Below, one piece after another: positions 8,819 through 18,469 of a stretch of 64,000 nt of DNA. How positions within the stretch are numbered: position 1 is the stretch's first letter; each line of letters opens with the position of its first letter. The stretch covers positions 62,001 through 126,000 of the forward strand of contig NZ_PYMB01000010.1 in the NCBI RefSeq assembly GCF_003026455.1. Direction: 5' to 3'. The notes under the pieces are model-generated. The model saw nothing but the letters and a program-made list of their open reading frames with translations. It had not been told where the DNA came from and did not search any database. The translations under genes were made by a program, and so were the position numbers. The stretch is from Photobacterium rosenbergii (GTDB lineage: Bacteria > Pseudomonadota > Gammaproteobacteria > Enterobacterales > Vibrionaceae).

Positions 8819-10633
8819 TTACTTGCTGGCCGCTTTATGGCTTTCTTCGTACATACGCTCAATTTGCTGATGGTATCGGTCTTGGATCACTTTACGACGC
8901 AGTTTCTGAGTCGGTGTCAGTTCGCCTTTGTCCATCGAGAAGGCACTTGGCAGCAGGGTAAACTTCTTCACCTGCTCAAACCGCGCCAGATCTTTTTGCA
9001 GCTCAACAACACGCTTTTCGATCAGCTCGATGATCTGGCTGTGCTTGACCAGCTCCATGCGATCCTTGTACTTGATGTTAAGCTCGCGAGCATGCTCTTC
9101 CAGGGTTTCGAAACAAGGCACAATCAGGGCCGAGACAAACTTACGGGTATCGGCAATCACGGCGATCTGCTCGATAAAGTGGTCTTTACCAATGGCACCT
9201 TCAATCACCTGCGGCGCAATGTACTTACCGCCCGAGGTTTTCATCAGCTCCTTGATTCGGTCGGTAATAAACACATTACCTTCCTCATCAATATGGCCGG
9301 CATCACCGGTTTTCAGGAAGCCGTCTGCGGTAAAGTTCTTGGCCGTTTCTTCCGGCATATTGTAGTAGCCACGCATAACCATCGGGCCGCGAACCAAGAT
9401 CTCGTTGTTTTCGCCAATTTTCACTTCTGCACCCGGCATCGGCATACCGATGGAATCAGGATTAAAGCAGCTATCATCCCAACACGATACTGTCGCGGTG
9501 GTTTCGGTCATACCATAGCCTAGCTTGACGTTGATACCGATGGCATGGAAGAAGCGGCCGATGCTCTCGTCCAGCTTGGCACCACCACACGGCATGAACT
9601 TAATGTTGCCACCAAGGATAGCTCGCAACTTTGAAAGCACTAGCTTATCAGCCAACGCATGGCTCTTCTTCAGCATCCACGACGGCTCGCGGCATTCCTG
9701 ACGGGCCAGTGCCATACGGGCACCCATATTGACCGCCCAGGTGAAGATCACCTTGCGCTGGAACGGGGCACGGGCCACTTTGTCGTGGACGGTTGAATAA
9801 ATCTTCTCGTAAACCCTAGGCACTGCCGCCATGACATTTGGCTTCACCTCGGCAAGGGCTTCTTTGAGCAGGTTGGTATCTGACAGGTAGCAGTTTACGC
9901 CACCACGGTGTAGGACATAGAAGGTCCATGCACGTTCGAAAACGTGGGACAATGGCAGGAAGCACAGTGAAACATCACCTTGCTCCAGTGCCAACTTCTG
10001 GTCGTGGCCTTCAATCTGAGAACCAATATTGTTGTAATCCAACATGACACCTTTTGGCGTACCGGTCGTACCCGAGGTGTAAATCAGCGTCAGCAGGTCA
10101 TCCATTGAAGCTTCATCTAAGCGCTGAGTCAACACCTCTGCAGGCGCAGACTCGGCAGCAGCAACGAAATCGTCAAAACGGATCACCAGTGGGTGCTCGG
10201 TCAGGTTTTCAACCTCACCCATCACCACGATATGCTCCAGTGCCGGGCAATCTGCCGCAATTGAAACAGCAGCATCCAGTTGGGCCTGCTCGCCTACGAA
10301 CAAGATACGGAGGCCTGCATCGTTAATGATGTATGCAGCTTGCTGAGGGGTATTGGTTGGGTAAATAGGGACAGTTACAGCTCGGTTGTACAAGGTTGCG
10401 AAGTCAGCCACTGTCCATCGCGGCATATTGTTGGAGAAAATACCGACCTTGTCTTGGACATTGAGGCCATGTCCAATCATTGCCAGCGCTAGCTGTTGGA
10501 TCTGATCGCCAAACTCAGTCCAGCGGATATCTTGCCATTGACCCGCCACTTGGTGGCGCAATGCAACCTGGTCACCTAAACGCTCAACTTGAGAACGAAT
10601 GCGGTTGACGATATGAAATTCACGTTTAGCCAT
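8819..10633 (-). CDS. Long-chain acyl-CoA synthetase (AMP-dependent ligase)
   Basis: Activates fatty acids to acyl-CoA through an acyl-adenylate. The 604 residues are typical of the bacterial FAA1-type long-chain ligases, longer than E. coli FadD (561). Motifs seen: phosphate loop [10 protein letters not shown] (186-195), [14 protein letters not shown] (about 375), and the C-terminal hinge [18 protein letters not shown] followed by [15 protein letters not shown] with its catalytic lysine. No signal peptide. It is a single-gene unit with a terminator at its 3' end and a 15-bp gap after the start before an 18-bp palindrome (10651-10668). The exact physiological substrate is not visible. Confidence 0.93.
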   Translation of the reverse strand: MAKREFHIVNRIRSQVERLGDQVALRHQVAGQWQDIRWTEFGDQIQQLALAMIGHGLNVQDKVGIFSNNMPRWTVADFATLYNRAVTVPIYPTNTPQQAAYIINDAGLRILFVGEQAQLDAAVSIAADCPALEHIVVMGEVENLTEHPLVIRFDDFVAAAESAPAEVLTQRLDEASMDDLLTLIYTSGTTGTPKGVMLDYNNIGSQIEGHDQKLALEQGDVSLCFLPLSHVFERAWTFYVLHRGGVNCYLSDTNLLKEALAEVKPNVMAAVPRVYEKIYSTVHDKVARAPFQRKVIFTWAVNMGARMALARQECREPSWMLKKSHALADKLVLSKLRAILGGNIKFMPCGGAKLDESIGRFFHAIGINVKLGYGMTETTATVSCWDDSCFNPDSIGMPMPGAEVKIGENNEILVRGPMVMRGYYNMPEETAKNFTADGFLKTGDAGHIDEEGNVFITDRIKELMKTSGGKYIAPQVIEGAIGKDHFIEQIAVIADTRKFVSALIVPCFETLEEHARELNIKYKDRMELVKHSQIIELIEKRVVELQKDLARFEQVKKFTLLPSAFSMDKGELTPTQKLRRKVIQDRYHQQIERMYEESHKAASK

Positions 10634-10650
10634 AACTACTCTGCCATTCG

Positions 10651-10668
10651 GGCTTACACCTGTAAGCC
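10651..10668. promoter_or_regulatory. 18-bp palindrome before the acyl-CoA ligase
   Basis: GGCTTACA (10651-10658), a 2-bp CC centre, then the exact complement TGTAAGCC. It begins 17 bp before the ligase start on its transcribed side. It does not resemble the E. coli FadR operator. The two-base centre favours a protein site rather than an RNA hairpin. Confidence 0.5.
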
Positions 10669-10872
10669 TATTCCGCAGGGAGTCTACCCGCGACGCAGGG
10701 AAAAAGGCAACTCCGTGACTTCACAAAATACCCATTTCTCTGGTACGACCAGAATTAAAAAGCCAGATATTACAAAGGCTCTACGTTTCCCTAATAGCAT
10801 GGCTACAAAGTGTAAGGAAATACGTCTAACTTTCCGCCTACTGACAGTATAACGGCACGCACAGATTCGCTT

Positions 10873-10902
10873 AGAAAAAGAAAAGCCAGCGATTGCTGGC
10901 TT
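10873..10902 (-). terminator. Terminator of leuO
   Basis: Read leftward, AAGCCAGC/GCTGGCTT with a 4-nt loop is followed by a T-rich tract (TTTTCTTTTTC). It starts about 27 nt after the leuO stop. Confidence 0.85.
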
Positions 10903-10928
10903 CATAACAAAAAGGGCATTGCTCCGAT

Positions 10929-11885
10929 TTAGAGGGAGCTATCACCACATACCGCTAATAGCTGGTCGCGCATCCAGATGTGACCTTTGTCTTTCTGTGA
11001 TGACTCATGCCAGCTCAGGTAGCCTGCAATCTTGGCCGACTCAACCGGTAACGGCAGGATCTTCAGCTGTTGGCTAGCTGCCGCCACATTAGCAAGCCAG
11101 CGCGGTACCACAGCAATCAATTCGGATTGGCTAACCACATACATGATGTTGCTCAGGCTCGCCCCTTGGTAGGCCTCTTGGTAGCTGGTATGGGCGTGGT
11201 AGATGTGGTCAGCGAACATCTTCACCCCCGGGATCGACTTCATGACCGCATGTTGCTCCTGGGTAAATTCGGCCTCGGTGATCACCTCACCAATGCGCGG
11301 GTGGTTACCCGCAGCCACGACCACCAACTCATCGGTAAACAGCTCTGTGCTGCAGAAGCCTGGCTCGTCGAAGCGAACATAATCAATAACGAAATCGATG
11401 TCCTGGTAACGCATTTTCTGGGTGAGTTCAGCGTCCAGTTCGGCCTCGACCTGCACTCGTACATAAGGTGCTTGCTCAGCAACATTGCTCAGGATACGTG
11501 GGGCAAAACGCATGTCAGATGGGCTGCAAACGGCCAGTTTAAAGGTGCGTGTTGAGGTTTCTGGCGAGAAAATAGAAGACGGCAGCTCATTTTTCACCAG
11601 CTGCAACGCCTGGCGTAGAGGGCCGAACAACTGCTTGGCACGCTGGGTAGGCTGAATACCACGGCCATGGCGGATAAACAGCTCATCATTGAACATCACC
11701 TTCAGACGGGCAACAGCATTACTCACTGCCGGCTGGGACATACCCAGATTGTGTGCTGCACGGGTAATGTTCTGCTCCTGCATAACTGCATCAAATACAG
11801 TCAACAGGTTTAGATCAACGCTACGTAAGTTTGATTCCATTTTGTACCCATCAGCAGGGTGAATAGATGAATTTCTGCGTGCCAT
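10929..11885 (-). CDS. leuO: LysR family transcriptional regulator LeuO
   Basis: A DNA-binding regulator, known in enterobacteria and Vibrio as an antagonist of H-NS silencing and a stress/virulence regulator. 318 residues. The winged helix-turn-helix is at about 24-85 (LNLLTVFDAVMQEQNITRAA, then MSQPAVSNAVARLK), followed by a substrate-binding-like effector domain. ATG 11885 has AGAGG six bases upstream. A methionine at residue 16 is a weaker alternative. It is separated from leuABCD by about 8 kb of other genes, all leftward. The upstream region is very AT-rich, as expected for an H-NS/LeuO-controlled gene. Confidence 0.9.
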   Translation of the reverse strand: MARRNSSIHPADGYKMESNLRSVDLNLLTVFDAVMQEQNITRAAHNLGMSQPAVSNAVARLKVMFNDELFIRHGRGIQPTQRAKQLFGPLRQALQLVKNELPSSIFSPETSTRTFKLAVCSPSDMRFAPRILSNVAEQAPYVRVQVEAELDAELTQKMRYQDIDFVIDYVRFDEPGFCSTELFTDELVVVAAGNHPRIGEVITEAEFTQEQHAVMKSIPGVKMFADHIYHAHTSYQEAYQGASLSNIMYVVSQSELIAVVPRWLANVAAASQQLKILPLPVESAKIAGYLSWHESSQKDKGHIWMRDQLLAVCGDSSL

Positions 11886-12185
11886 TATTTGCCTCTATAG
11901 ATTACCGTTATGGGGCAAAATCCATTATGCCGCCGGTGAATAACTGGGCATTCCAATGCCTCTGAAAACTGACTCCCTCTCTCGGGGTGCTGCCAGTATG
12001 TTTCAAATAGATTGACGAAATAAATAGGCGAGTATCAGCAAATTGATGCAGTGATATATAAAAAACTGAATTCAGAATACAAATACTTATATTTCATAAC
12101 CTTAGGCCGACTATAAAAAGATCTAAAATATCTATAATTAAAATAAAGCTTCAATTATAAGCAAAATTAAAGAGTTGGAAGAGAC
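11886..12185. promoter_or_regulatory. AT-rich upstream region of leuO
   Basis: About 300 bp without a gene. The distal half (about 12000-12180) is strongly AT-rich with many TATA-like words and A tracts, much poorer in GC than the surrounding genes. This resembles regulatory DNA bound by H-NS and LeuO in relatives. No single promoter could be chosen. Confidence 0.5.
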
Positions 12186-12210
12186 AAAAAAAGGCCTAAA
12201 GCGGCCTTTT
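12186..12210 (-). terminator. Terminator of the glycosyltransferase-like gene
   Basis: Read leftward, AAAGGCC/GGCCTTT with a 6-nt loop is followed by seven T's. It starts about 24 nt after the stop. Confidence 0.88.
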
Positions 12211-12233
12211 CATGGTTGGGGGCAACGGTGATG

Positions 12234-13340
12234 TTATACCGTCGTTATGGAGGATTTGTAGCGGCTTGGCTCATTATTTGTGTACCACTCAATCATGGCT
12301 TCTTCGACGATCTCCGGGTACTCAACCTTATCCCATAACTGTTGCCATAATTCATCACAGTTATGCCAGTTCCCCGACAGCACCCAGCCAGCAATTGCCA
12401 TGGCAACATCCGGCATTTTGACCCGGCCAACAGAATTGCTATCGAGCCAATTTCTTACCGCAGCAGGATCAAGGTAGCTCATCGAATTTGCTAGCCCCAT
12501 CATTTCAAGAGTCATCACATTGCTGAGTTGTTCATACTGGCCATGGAGCGGTTTGAGCAACAACTTCTTACCGAGGCTCATTGCCTCGGAGGGCAGCTCG
12601 AAACCACCATTGGCAATCACGCCCCGACAATAATGCAAGCGATGGTGGAAGCTTTCACGGTTAAGCTGACGAATGCTGACATTATCGTACTCACTATCCT
12701 TCTCTACATCGGGGTGATAGCAATAAAAATGAACTTGGTTAAACCGGGTCAGCAAATCCAGCACCGCTGGCAAGCTCTCAAACGGCAGGTAAACCAATAC
12801 CGACTGATTATTTTCCCTCTGGGCTTCCTTGATTGGCACGATCGGCGGCAAAATCATCTGGTTGAAGTGAAACCAATGTACCCCTAACTGCTGGACTGTC
12901 GGGGCGAAGCCACGTATCACGAGACTATCGAACCAGGTTTGTCCTTGGGTTGGGATATCATGCAGAAAAGCATTCTGGTGGCTGATACCAATACTGTGGA
13001 CTTTCTGCGTCTTTGCAGCCCAAGCAGACACAGGTTCAAAATCATTGAGTACAACATCATAGCCGGATACATCAAGATGGCGGACATCCCGTACAAAGCG
13101 GGCTAAATGGTTACCGGTCAATGTTTTCCTGCGGTTCACTTCGCCGTTTTCGGTCACGAAAGTCAGTCCGCGGCGGGTTTGGAAATCCCCGAAGCAATCC
13201 ATGTCGAAATAGCGATTATCCGGCCGTCCCGAAAACAGGAAATCAACATCGGCCCCCAAGGCGGCAAACGCCCTCGCCATTTCCCTAGCCCTTGAAATAT
13301 GACCGTTACCCGTTCCTTGGACGCCATAAAGGATCTTCAT
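12234..13340 (-). CDS. Glycosyltransferase-like protein of the MJ1255/VC2487 family
   Basis: A 368-residue soluble protein with the two-domain layout of MurG/UDP-glycosyltransferase (GT-B) enzymes. The N terminus has a glycine-rich loop, GVQGTGNGHISRAREMA. The C-terminal domain has the donor-site-like segment VIANGGFELPSEAM followed by KPLHGQYEQLSNV (about 265-300), which resembles the UDP-sugar binding end of MurG. The family has no established reaction as far as I know. It starts 14 bp after a PAP2 phosphatase gene in the same direction, so the pair is probably one operon that may handle lipid-linked or envelope sugars (inference). A terminator follows. Confidence 0.8.
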   Translation of the reverse strand: MKILYGVQGTGNGHISRAREMARAFAALGADVDFLFSGRPDNRYFDMDCFGDFQTRRGLTFVTENGEVNRRKTLTGNHLARFVRDVRHLDVSGYDVVLNDFEPVSAWAAKTQKVHSIGISHQNAFLHDIPTQGQTWFDSLVIRGFAPTVQQLGVHWFHFNQMILPPIVPIKEAQRENNQSVLVYLPFESLPAVLDLLTRFNQVHFYCYHPDVEKDSEYDNVSIRQLNRESFHHRLHYCRGVIANGGFELPSEAMSLGKKLLLKPLHGQYEQLSNVMTLEMMGLANSMSYLDPAAVRNWLDSNSVGRVKMPDVAMAIAGWVLSGNWHNCDELWQQLWDKVEYPEIVEEAMIEWYTNNEPSRYKSSITTV

Positions 13341-13354
13341 TTATCAGCCACTCC

Positions 13355-13858
13355 TCAAAAACTCACCAACTGGAAACAGAATATGCCCAGCAAGGCGCCA
13401 GCAATCACATCAGTAATGTAATGCACGCCAAGTAGTACACGTGAAAACCCTATCGCTATCGCCCACGGCCAAATAAACCATGCCGTATCAGGGTAGAAAG
13501 TAGTGATCAGCGAAGCCATCACAAAAGCCGCTGCGGTATGGCCTGATGGCAGGCTGTATTTGTCTGATGGAGTGATAAAGCTTGGCAGTGCCGCTGGGCG
13601 GTCACGCTTTAAACTGTTTTTCAAGATGAGGTAGACGGGAAGTTCGAGAGAAAAGGCCAACAACCCTGTTTTCACTACTTCTGCTCCCTGTGATGTATCT
13701 ACCACCCATACCAATGCCGCAAACATCACATACAGGTGGCCATCCCCGGTGTGGGAAACCGCACGGCTGAAACGCGCAACCTGGATATTGAAACGATGGC
13801 AAAGGCAAAGTGCCGAAAATGCGTAATCCATTCGCTGTAATGGTGTCAGTAAGGTCAT
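13355..13858 (-). CDS. PAP2 family membrane phosphatase
   Basis: A 167-residue membrane protein with the three acid-phosphatase motifs: KNSLKRDRP (80-88), PSGH (104-107) and SRVLLGVHYITD (139-150, with R140, H146 and D150). Members dephosphorylate phosphatidate, phosphatidylglycerophosphate or polyprenyl pyrophosphates. About four to five hydrophobic segments are visible, and the active site should face the periplasm. The substrate cannot be told from sequence. It is upstream of the glycosyltransferase-like gene (14-bp gap), suggesting work on a shared lipid-linked pathway. ATG 13858 is followed by MTLLTPLQRMDY; a methionine at residue 10 is possible. Confidence 0.85.
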   Translation of the reverse strand: MTLLTPLQRMDYAFSALCLCHRFNIQVARFSRAVSHTGDGHLYVMFAALVWVVDTSQGAEVVKTGLLAFSLELPVYLILKNSLKRDRPAALPSFITPSDKYSLPSGHTAAAFVMASLITTFYPDTAWFIWPWAIAIGFSRVLLGVHYITDVIAGALLGIFCFQLVSF

Positions 13859-13943
13859 TGCCCGATCCTTTTCTGATTAATTAAGCATCAGATTAGGAGA
13901 GGGATATGACAGGGCAGTGACGCTTTGGAGGAGGGATAATGAC

Positions 13944-13985
13944 AATCCTTCCGTGCCCTTTTTAGAAAAGAACAACGGAAGGATT
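13944..13985. repeat. 11-bp inverted repeat between PAP2 and efflux operons
   Basis: AATCCTTCCGT (13944-13954) and its exact complement (13975-13985) are separated by 20 bp. It lies 24 bp beyond the RND gene's stop. There is no clear T run after the leftward reading. It may be a weak terminator or a processing hairpin. Confidence 0.45.
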
Positions 13986-14009
13986 ACCTTAAGCTAAGTC
14001 AGTCTAATG

Positions 14010-17000
14010 CTATGCAGAGACTAAGTTTTCGTGGCGGTGCACCAACTTGAAGTCAGATAAAATCACATACGCTGCAGGGATCATAAACAGTACCAGCAGG
14101 GTTGAAGTGAAAATACCGAACACAATTGAGATCACCAACGGCTTGATCACCTGGGCTTGCAAGCTGGTTTCCAGCATCAATGGCAGTAATCCGGCAGCGG
14201 TAGTCAACGAGGTCAGGAAAACCGCCCTAAAGCGTTCGCGGCTGGCCTGCACTACCGCTTGCTCAATGTCATCGCCATCATCGAGATGATGGCGAATGTA
14301 CTGCACCAGCAAGATGGAATCGTTGACCACTACCCCAGCTAACGACACAAAGCCCATCATACTCGGCATACTCAGCGGGTGGCCTAGCAGGAGGTGGCCC
14401 CAGAACACCCCAATCAATGCCAGCGGTATCGCGAGCAGTACCACGAATGGCTCGAGGTAACTGCGGAACTGGAAACTCAGGATCACAAACACACCGAAGA
14501 TCCCCAACATAAAGCCGGTCGCCATCGACTGGCCGGTTTCAGCGGTATCTTTAGCTGCCCCCTCAAAATCAAACCGCAGCCCCGGGTAGTCCTGCTGCAA
14601 CTTAGGCATCAGCTTGGTTCTAAACTGGCTTAGCACCTCACCTGAGCTGATCACACTCTCTTGCAAGTCACCATACACGCTGAGCGTGCGCAGGCCGTTA
14701 ATACGCTGGATACGGACATAGTTCCGTTGGTGCTCAAGGATCGCCACCGAGGCTAGTGGGATCTGGCTACCATCAGACAGGATGATCGGGAAGCTCGATA
14801 AGTTTTGTAAGTCCGCTGCCCGCTCCTTATTGAACATCACTTCGATTTCAATGTTCTCGGGACCAATCTGGATTTCATCAGCAGTCTGGCCGAAATAGGC
14901 CGAACGGAGCTGAGAAGCAATCATCTGGCCATCAACACCAAACGCCTCCGCACCAGGACGCAACCGGATCAACACTTCCGGTTTACCCATCCGCATGTCA
15001 TCGAGTACGCCCGATACCCCGGCAAACTCATTGAAGAACTGTTGGGTTTTGACTGAGGCGGCCTTGAGCATCGCCAGATCGTCATGCTGCATCCGTACTT
15101 CGATAGCACGTCCACCCGGCCCCATCATAGGTTGTTTATAAACCAACGCCACCGGGGCGGCTAACTCGCCAACATCTTCCCGCCAGGCATCAATAAACTC
15201 ATCTATCAAGCTATTACGGATCTCAGCACTGAGCAAATCAAGCCTTACTGTCGCAACATGCGGCCCGCTCTCGTCAGCATCGGCATTGAAGTTGAATTGC
15301 TCGGTGATATTCCTCACCAAAGACTCACCGCCTTCATTGCGTTCGCTCCATTCTTCGTTAAGGCGCTTGGCAGAGGCAACGATTTCCTCGACCACAGCTT
15401 CTGTCTGACCCAGTGTCGAACCCGGCGGCAGGATGATCCGCGCCTCGGCAATATCCCCATCTAGCTCGGGGAAGCCGACAAACTTAAGCCCCCCACCGGC
15501 CAACAAGGCAAAAGAGGCAAACAGCAAGCCAATAACCCCACCGACAAATAGGTAACGCCACTGCACCACCAAAGCCACCATCTTCACCAAGCGTTCATTC
15601 CTAAATCGCTCGAAACGGATCAAGAAGCCTTGTTTCCAACGAGGAGGTAACTTCTCCTGTTTCTGGCGGTGCAAGGAATGGCTGAGGTGGCTAGGTAGGA
15701 TCAAGAAGGCCTCGATCAAACTGATCGTCAACACTAGGATCAATACCTGCGGCACGACCCGCAGTACTGCCCCCATCTCCCCCTCGAGGAAAATCAAGCT
15801 ACCGAAAATACAAATGGTGGTCAGGTATGATGATACGACCCCCGGCAAGACTTTTTTCACCCCGTTGTACACCGCGTCCTGGATCTTCTGCCCACGATCG
15901 AGGTGGGAGGCGATGGACTCGGAGATCACTATCGCATCATCCATCATGATCCCGATAGCCATCAACAAACCAACCAGGGACATGATGTTGATAGATAGCG
16001 AAAATGTCGCCATCAAATACATACTGCCCAAAAACGCCACCGGCAGCCCTGCGGCTATCCAGAACGAATAGCGGAACGAGAAAAACAGCCACATCACAGC
16101 AAAGACCAGAATCACCCCTTGCCAGCCATTCTTGACCATCATGGTCAGGCGATCCCATAGTAGGGATGAGAGATCATTGGTCAGTGTCAGTGTTACCCCG
16201 GTTGGTGCCAGTTGGTTTTCAGCCTCGACAAAGGCTTCTACTCGCTCTTTGATCCGCAGTGCATCATCGGCCTTGTTCTTGCTGATCCGCAGCATCGCCG
16301 ATGGCACACCGTCAAACAGCACCTTTTGTTCATCAAGGGCAAAGCGGTCAGTAATGGTTGCCACATCCCCCAACCGTAGGACTGCCCCTTGGGCATCGGC
16401 ACCGACAACCGTCCGTGCAATCGTCTCGGGGGTAATTTTCTGCTCATCAAACCGGATCAATAAATTACGGTCCGCCAACTCGATATTGCCGCTTGGCAGT
16501 TTGATGTTCTGCCGGCTCAGTTTGCTGGCAATATCACTGACACTCAAACCAAGCTGACGTATCGCCACCTCATCCAGTTCCACCCGGAGTTGGTGATCGG
16601 AAAAGCCACTGACCTCCACCAACGAGACGCCGTAATCCAATTTGAGCGTGCGTTTGAGTTGCTCGGCATAAGCTTTGAGGTGGGGCAAACTGGTGTCGGC
16701 TTTAATTGCAACATCAACCACCGGCTCGTTCCAGTCTAGCTCGCGGACAATCGGTGACTCGATTTCAGTCGGGAAGTCATTGATCGCATTGATCTGGGTT
16801 TGAACATCCACCAGCATCCGCGAGACAACCTCGCTGTTGGTCAGCTTGAGGATCAACGACGCCGATCCTTCCACCGCTTCACATCGAGTCTCGACTATGT
16901 TGGCCAACCCATCGACCGCATCTTCCATCCGCATACAGATGCTCTCTTCCACTTCCTGTGGCGAGGCGCCCGGATAAACCACCGAGGCAATGATGTAAGG

Positions 17001-17120
17001 TGGAGCAAATTCTGGGAAAGTTTCACGTTTAATCTTCGGAAGCGACACCAAACCCAGAATAATCAATGCCAGCATCATCAGGTTGGCAGCGGTTGGGTGG
17101 CGGGAGAAATAACGGATCAT
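14010..17120 (-). CDS. RND family efflux pump, inner-membrane transporter
   Basis: A 1036-residue proton-driven exporter that works with the adjacent membrane-fusion protein and an outer-membrane channel not encoded here. The N-terminal membrane helix is followed by a large periplasmic loop. TM4 carries the proton-relay aspartates in MAIGIMMDDAIVISES (about 400). A second periplasmic loop and the C-terminal helix bundle follow. TM10 reads LAGVVVNDSILLVQY, lacking the lysine found in AcrB, so it belongs to a different RND branch. Its ATG overlaps the fusion-protein stop by 4 bases (ATGA). The substrate is unknown. Confidence 0.93.
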   Translation of the reverse strand: MIRYFSRHPTAANLMMLALIILGLVSLPKIKRETFPEFAPPYIIASVVYPGASPQEVEESICMRMEDAVDGLANIVETRCEAVEGSASLILKLTNSEVVSRMLVDVQTQINAINDFPTEIESPIVRELDWNEPVVDVAIKADTSLPHLKAYAEQLKRTLKLDYGVSLVEVSGFSDHQLRVELDEVAIRQLGLSVSDIASKLSRQNIKLPSGNIELADRNLLIRFDEQKITPETIARTVVGADAQGAVLRLGDVATITDRFALDEQKVLFDGVPSAMLRISKNKADDALRIKERVEAFVEAENQLAPTGVTLTLTNDLSSLLWDRLTMMVKNGWQGVILVFAVMWLFFSFRYSFWIAAGLPVAFLGSMYLMATFSLSINIMSLVGLLMAIGIMMDDAIVISESIASHLDRGQKIQDAVYNGVKKVLPGVVSSYLTTICIFGSLIFLEGEMGAVLRVVPQVLILVLTISLIEAFLILPSHLSHSLHRQKQEKLPPRWKQGFLIRFERFRNERLVKMVALVVQWRYLFVGGVIGLLFASFALLAGGGLKFVGFPELDGDIAEARIILPPGSTLGQTEAVVEEIVASAKRLNEEWSERNEGGESLVRNITEQFNFNADADESGPHVATVRLDLLSAEIRNSLIDEFIDAWREDVGELAAPVALVYKQPMMGPGGRAIEVRMQHDDLAMLKAASVKTQQFFNEFAGVSGVLDDMRMGKPEVLIRLRPGAEAFGVDGQMIASQLRSAYFGQTADEIQIGPENIEIEVMFNKERAADLQNLSSFPIILSDGSQIPLASVAILEHQRNYVRIQRINGLRTLSVYGDLQESVISSGEVLSQFRTKLMPKLQQDYPGLRFDFEGAAKDTAETGQSMATGFMLGIFGVFVILSFQFRSYLEPFVVLLAIPLALIGVFWGHLLLGHPLSMPSMMGFVSLAGVVVNDSILLVQYIRHHLDDGDDIEQAVVQASRERFRAVFLTSLTTAAGLLPLMLETSLQAQVIKPLVISIVFGIFTSTLLVLFMIPAAYVILSDFKLVHRHENLVSA

Positions 17121-18469
17121 GATGCCGGCTCCTGATCTTGGTCTTGAGCCTTAGCCTCATCAACTGGCTTGCCATTTACCGTAACCACTTTGAGTGCCAT
17201 GCCCGCCACTGCGGGTAATAGGTCATTGACTACCAGTTGGGTCCCAGATGCCAGATCACCGCTGATCGCCACTTGGCCATCACGGCGGAACAGCACTGTA
17301 ACCGGCTGAATTTTCAGGTTGCTATCGCCATCGACCAAATAGACTTTATCCCCATGCAGGGCTCGCTCAGGGATCACCCAATGCGGGTTGGGTTGGCCCG
17401 AGAGCCTTGCTTCAACAAACATACCGTTGACCAATGGCGGGGCCGTTTCTGGCGACATCTGGCTATAGTCCTGGCCGACCTCAAGGATCACCCCAACGGT
17501 TGCCTGGTTGGCATTGACCGTATCGCTGATCCGGGTCACCTCAGCAGGCCACTGCTGGATAAAGTTGCCGCTCGATAGCTGGATACTGGCACTGAGATCT
17601 AGTTGATCGGCACGAGGCTTGCCGTCTGCATGGGCGGTATATTGAGTCAAACTGGCCGCCAGTACTTGCATGTCATGTAGGGCGATTTGGGCATCAATTT
17701 CCACCGTATCGATACCGTGTGCCACTACCATCACCTGCTGGGTATTAACCACCTGATCCTGCTCGATATCGACCGTTGAGATCCGGGCATCAATCGGCAA
17801 GGTGATCACCGTTTTTTCCAGCGAGCGCTTCGCTTCACTCACTTGCGATAGGTTGACCTCCAACTGGGCCAGCGTCACCTTGCGCTCATTGGGCAGCACA
17901 ATCAGTTGGTTCTCGATTTCTTGCACCACTTTCTGACTGGCCAACGCATTTTGCTGCTCGAGGTCGACCGTCGATTGCGAGGTTAACCCCTTGGTTCGTA
18001 GCTCCTGCTTACGCGCGAGTTCTTTCTTGCTGATCGCCAAGCGGTTTTTTTCAATTTTCAGCGTCGTTTTAAGGTTTTGCTCTTCCTGCTCTAGCTTCGC
18101 CAGTTGGGCCTGACTGGCACTGACGTCGGCCTCGGCCTGCGCCAAGCGCAACTCATAATCCAAAGGGTCGATTTTCAGCAACACCGTGCCGGTATCGAGT
18201 ACCCGTCCCTTGTTCAAATCAGGATGGCGATAAACCACCTTACCGGATACTTCAGCAATGGCCTGCCATTCTACCTTGGGGGCAACCCGGCCAAAGCCCG
18301 CTGCTTGCGGGGCAAGTAACTGCTGATCAAGATTAATCACATCGACCACACGGGCCCGCTCAAGGGCAGGTTTTACTTCAGGAGACGGGCGCAAGTTGAT
18401 GGCCAGTACCAAGATCACCACACCGACCAGTACAGCGGGAAACAACAGCAATTTTCGATTCTTCAGCAT
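17117..18469 (-). CDS. RND efflux membrane-fusion (periplasmic adaptor) protein
   Basis: 450 residues with an N-terminal membrane anchor or uncleaved signal (about 6-26, LLLFPAVLVGVVILVLAI). A split lipoyl-like half follows, then a long coiled coil rich in Glu, Lys and Gln (about 105-215), the second lipoyl half, beta-barrel and membrane-proximal domains (ending near residue 420). It links the inner-membrane pump to an outer-membrane channel. It overlaps the tetR gene by 7 bases and the pump gene by 4, so tetR, adaptor and pump are one translationally coupled operon. The acidic C-terminal tail is not conserved. Confidence 0.92.
   Translation of the reverse strand: MLKNRKLLLFPAVLVGVVILVLAINLRPSPEVKPALERARVVDVINLDQQLLAPQAAGFGRVAPKVEWQAIAEVSGKVVYRHPDLNKGRVLDTGTVLLKIDPLDYELRLAQAEADVSASQAQLAKLEQEEQNLKTTLKIEKNRLAISKKELARKQELRTKGLTSQSTVDLEQQNALASQKVVQEIENQLIVLPNERKVTLAQLEVNLSQVSEAKRSLEKTVITLPIDARISTVDIEQDQVVNTQQVMVVAHGIDTVEIDAQIALHDMQVLAASLTQYTAHADGKPRADQLDLSASIQLSSGNFIQQWPAEVTRISDTVNANQATVGVILEVGQDYSQMSPETAPPLVNGMFVEARLSGQPNPHWVIPERALHGDKVYLVDGDSNLKIQPVTVLFRRDGQVAISGDLASGTQLVVNDLLPAVAGMALKVVTVNGKPVDEAKAQDQDQEPAS

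Noticed and set aside
8596..8961. Rightward 121-residue frame between ilvI and the acyl-CoA ligase
   Set aside because: It overlaps the ligase terminator and the antisense of its 3' end. No recognisable domain.
10589..10852. Rightward frame upstream of the acyl-CoA ligase
   Set aside because: It overlaps the ligase start antisense and has no ribosome site or similarity.
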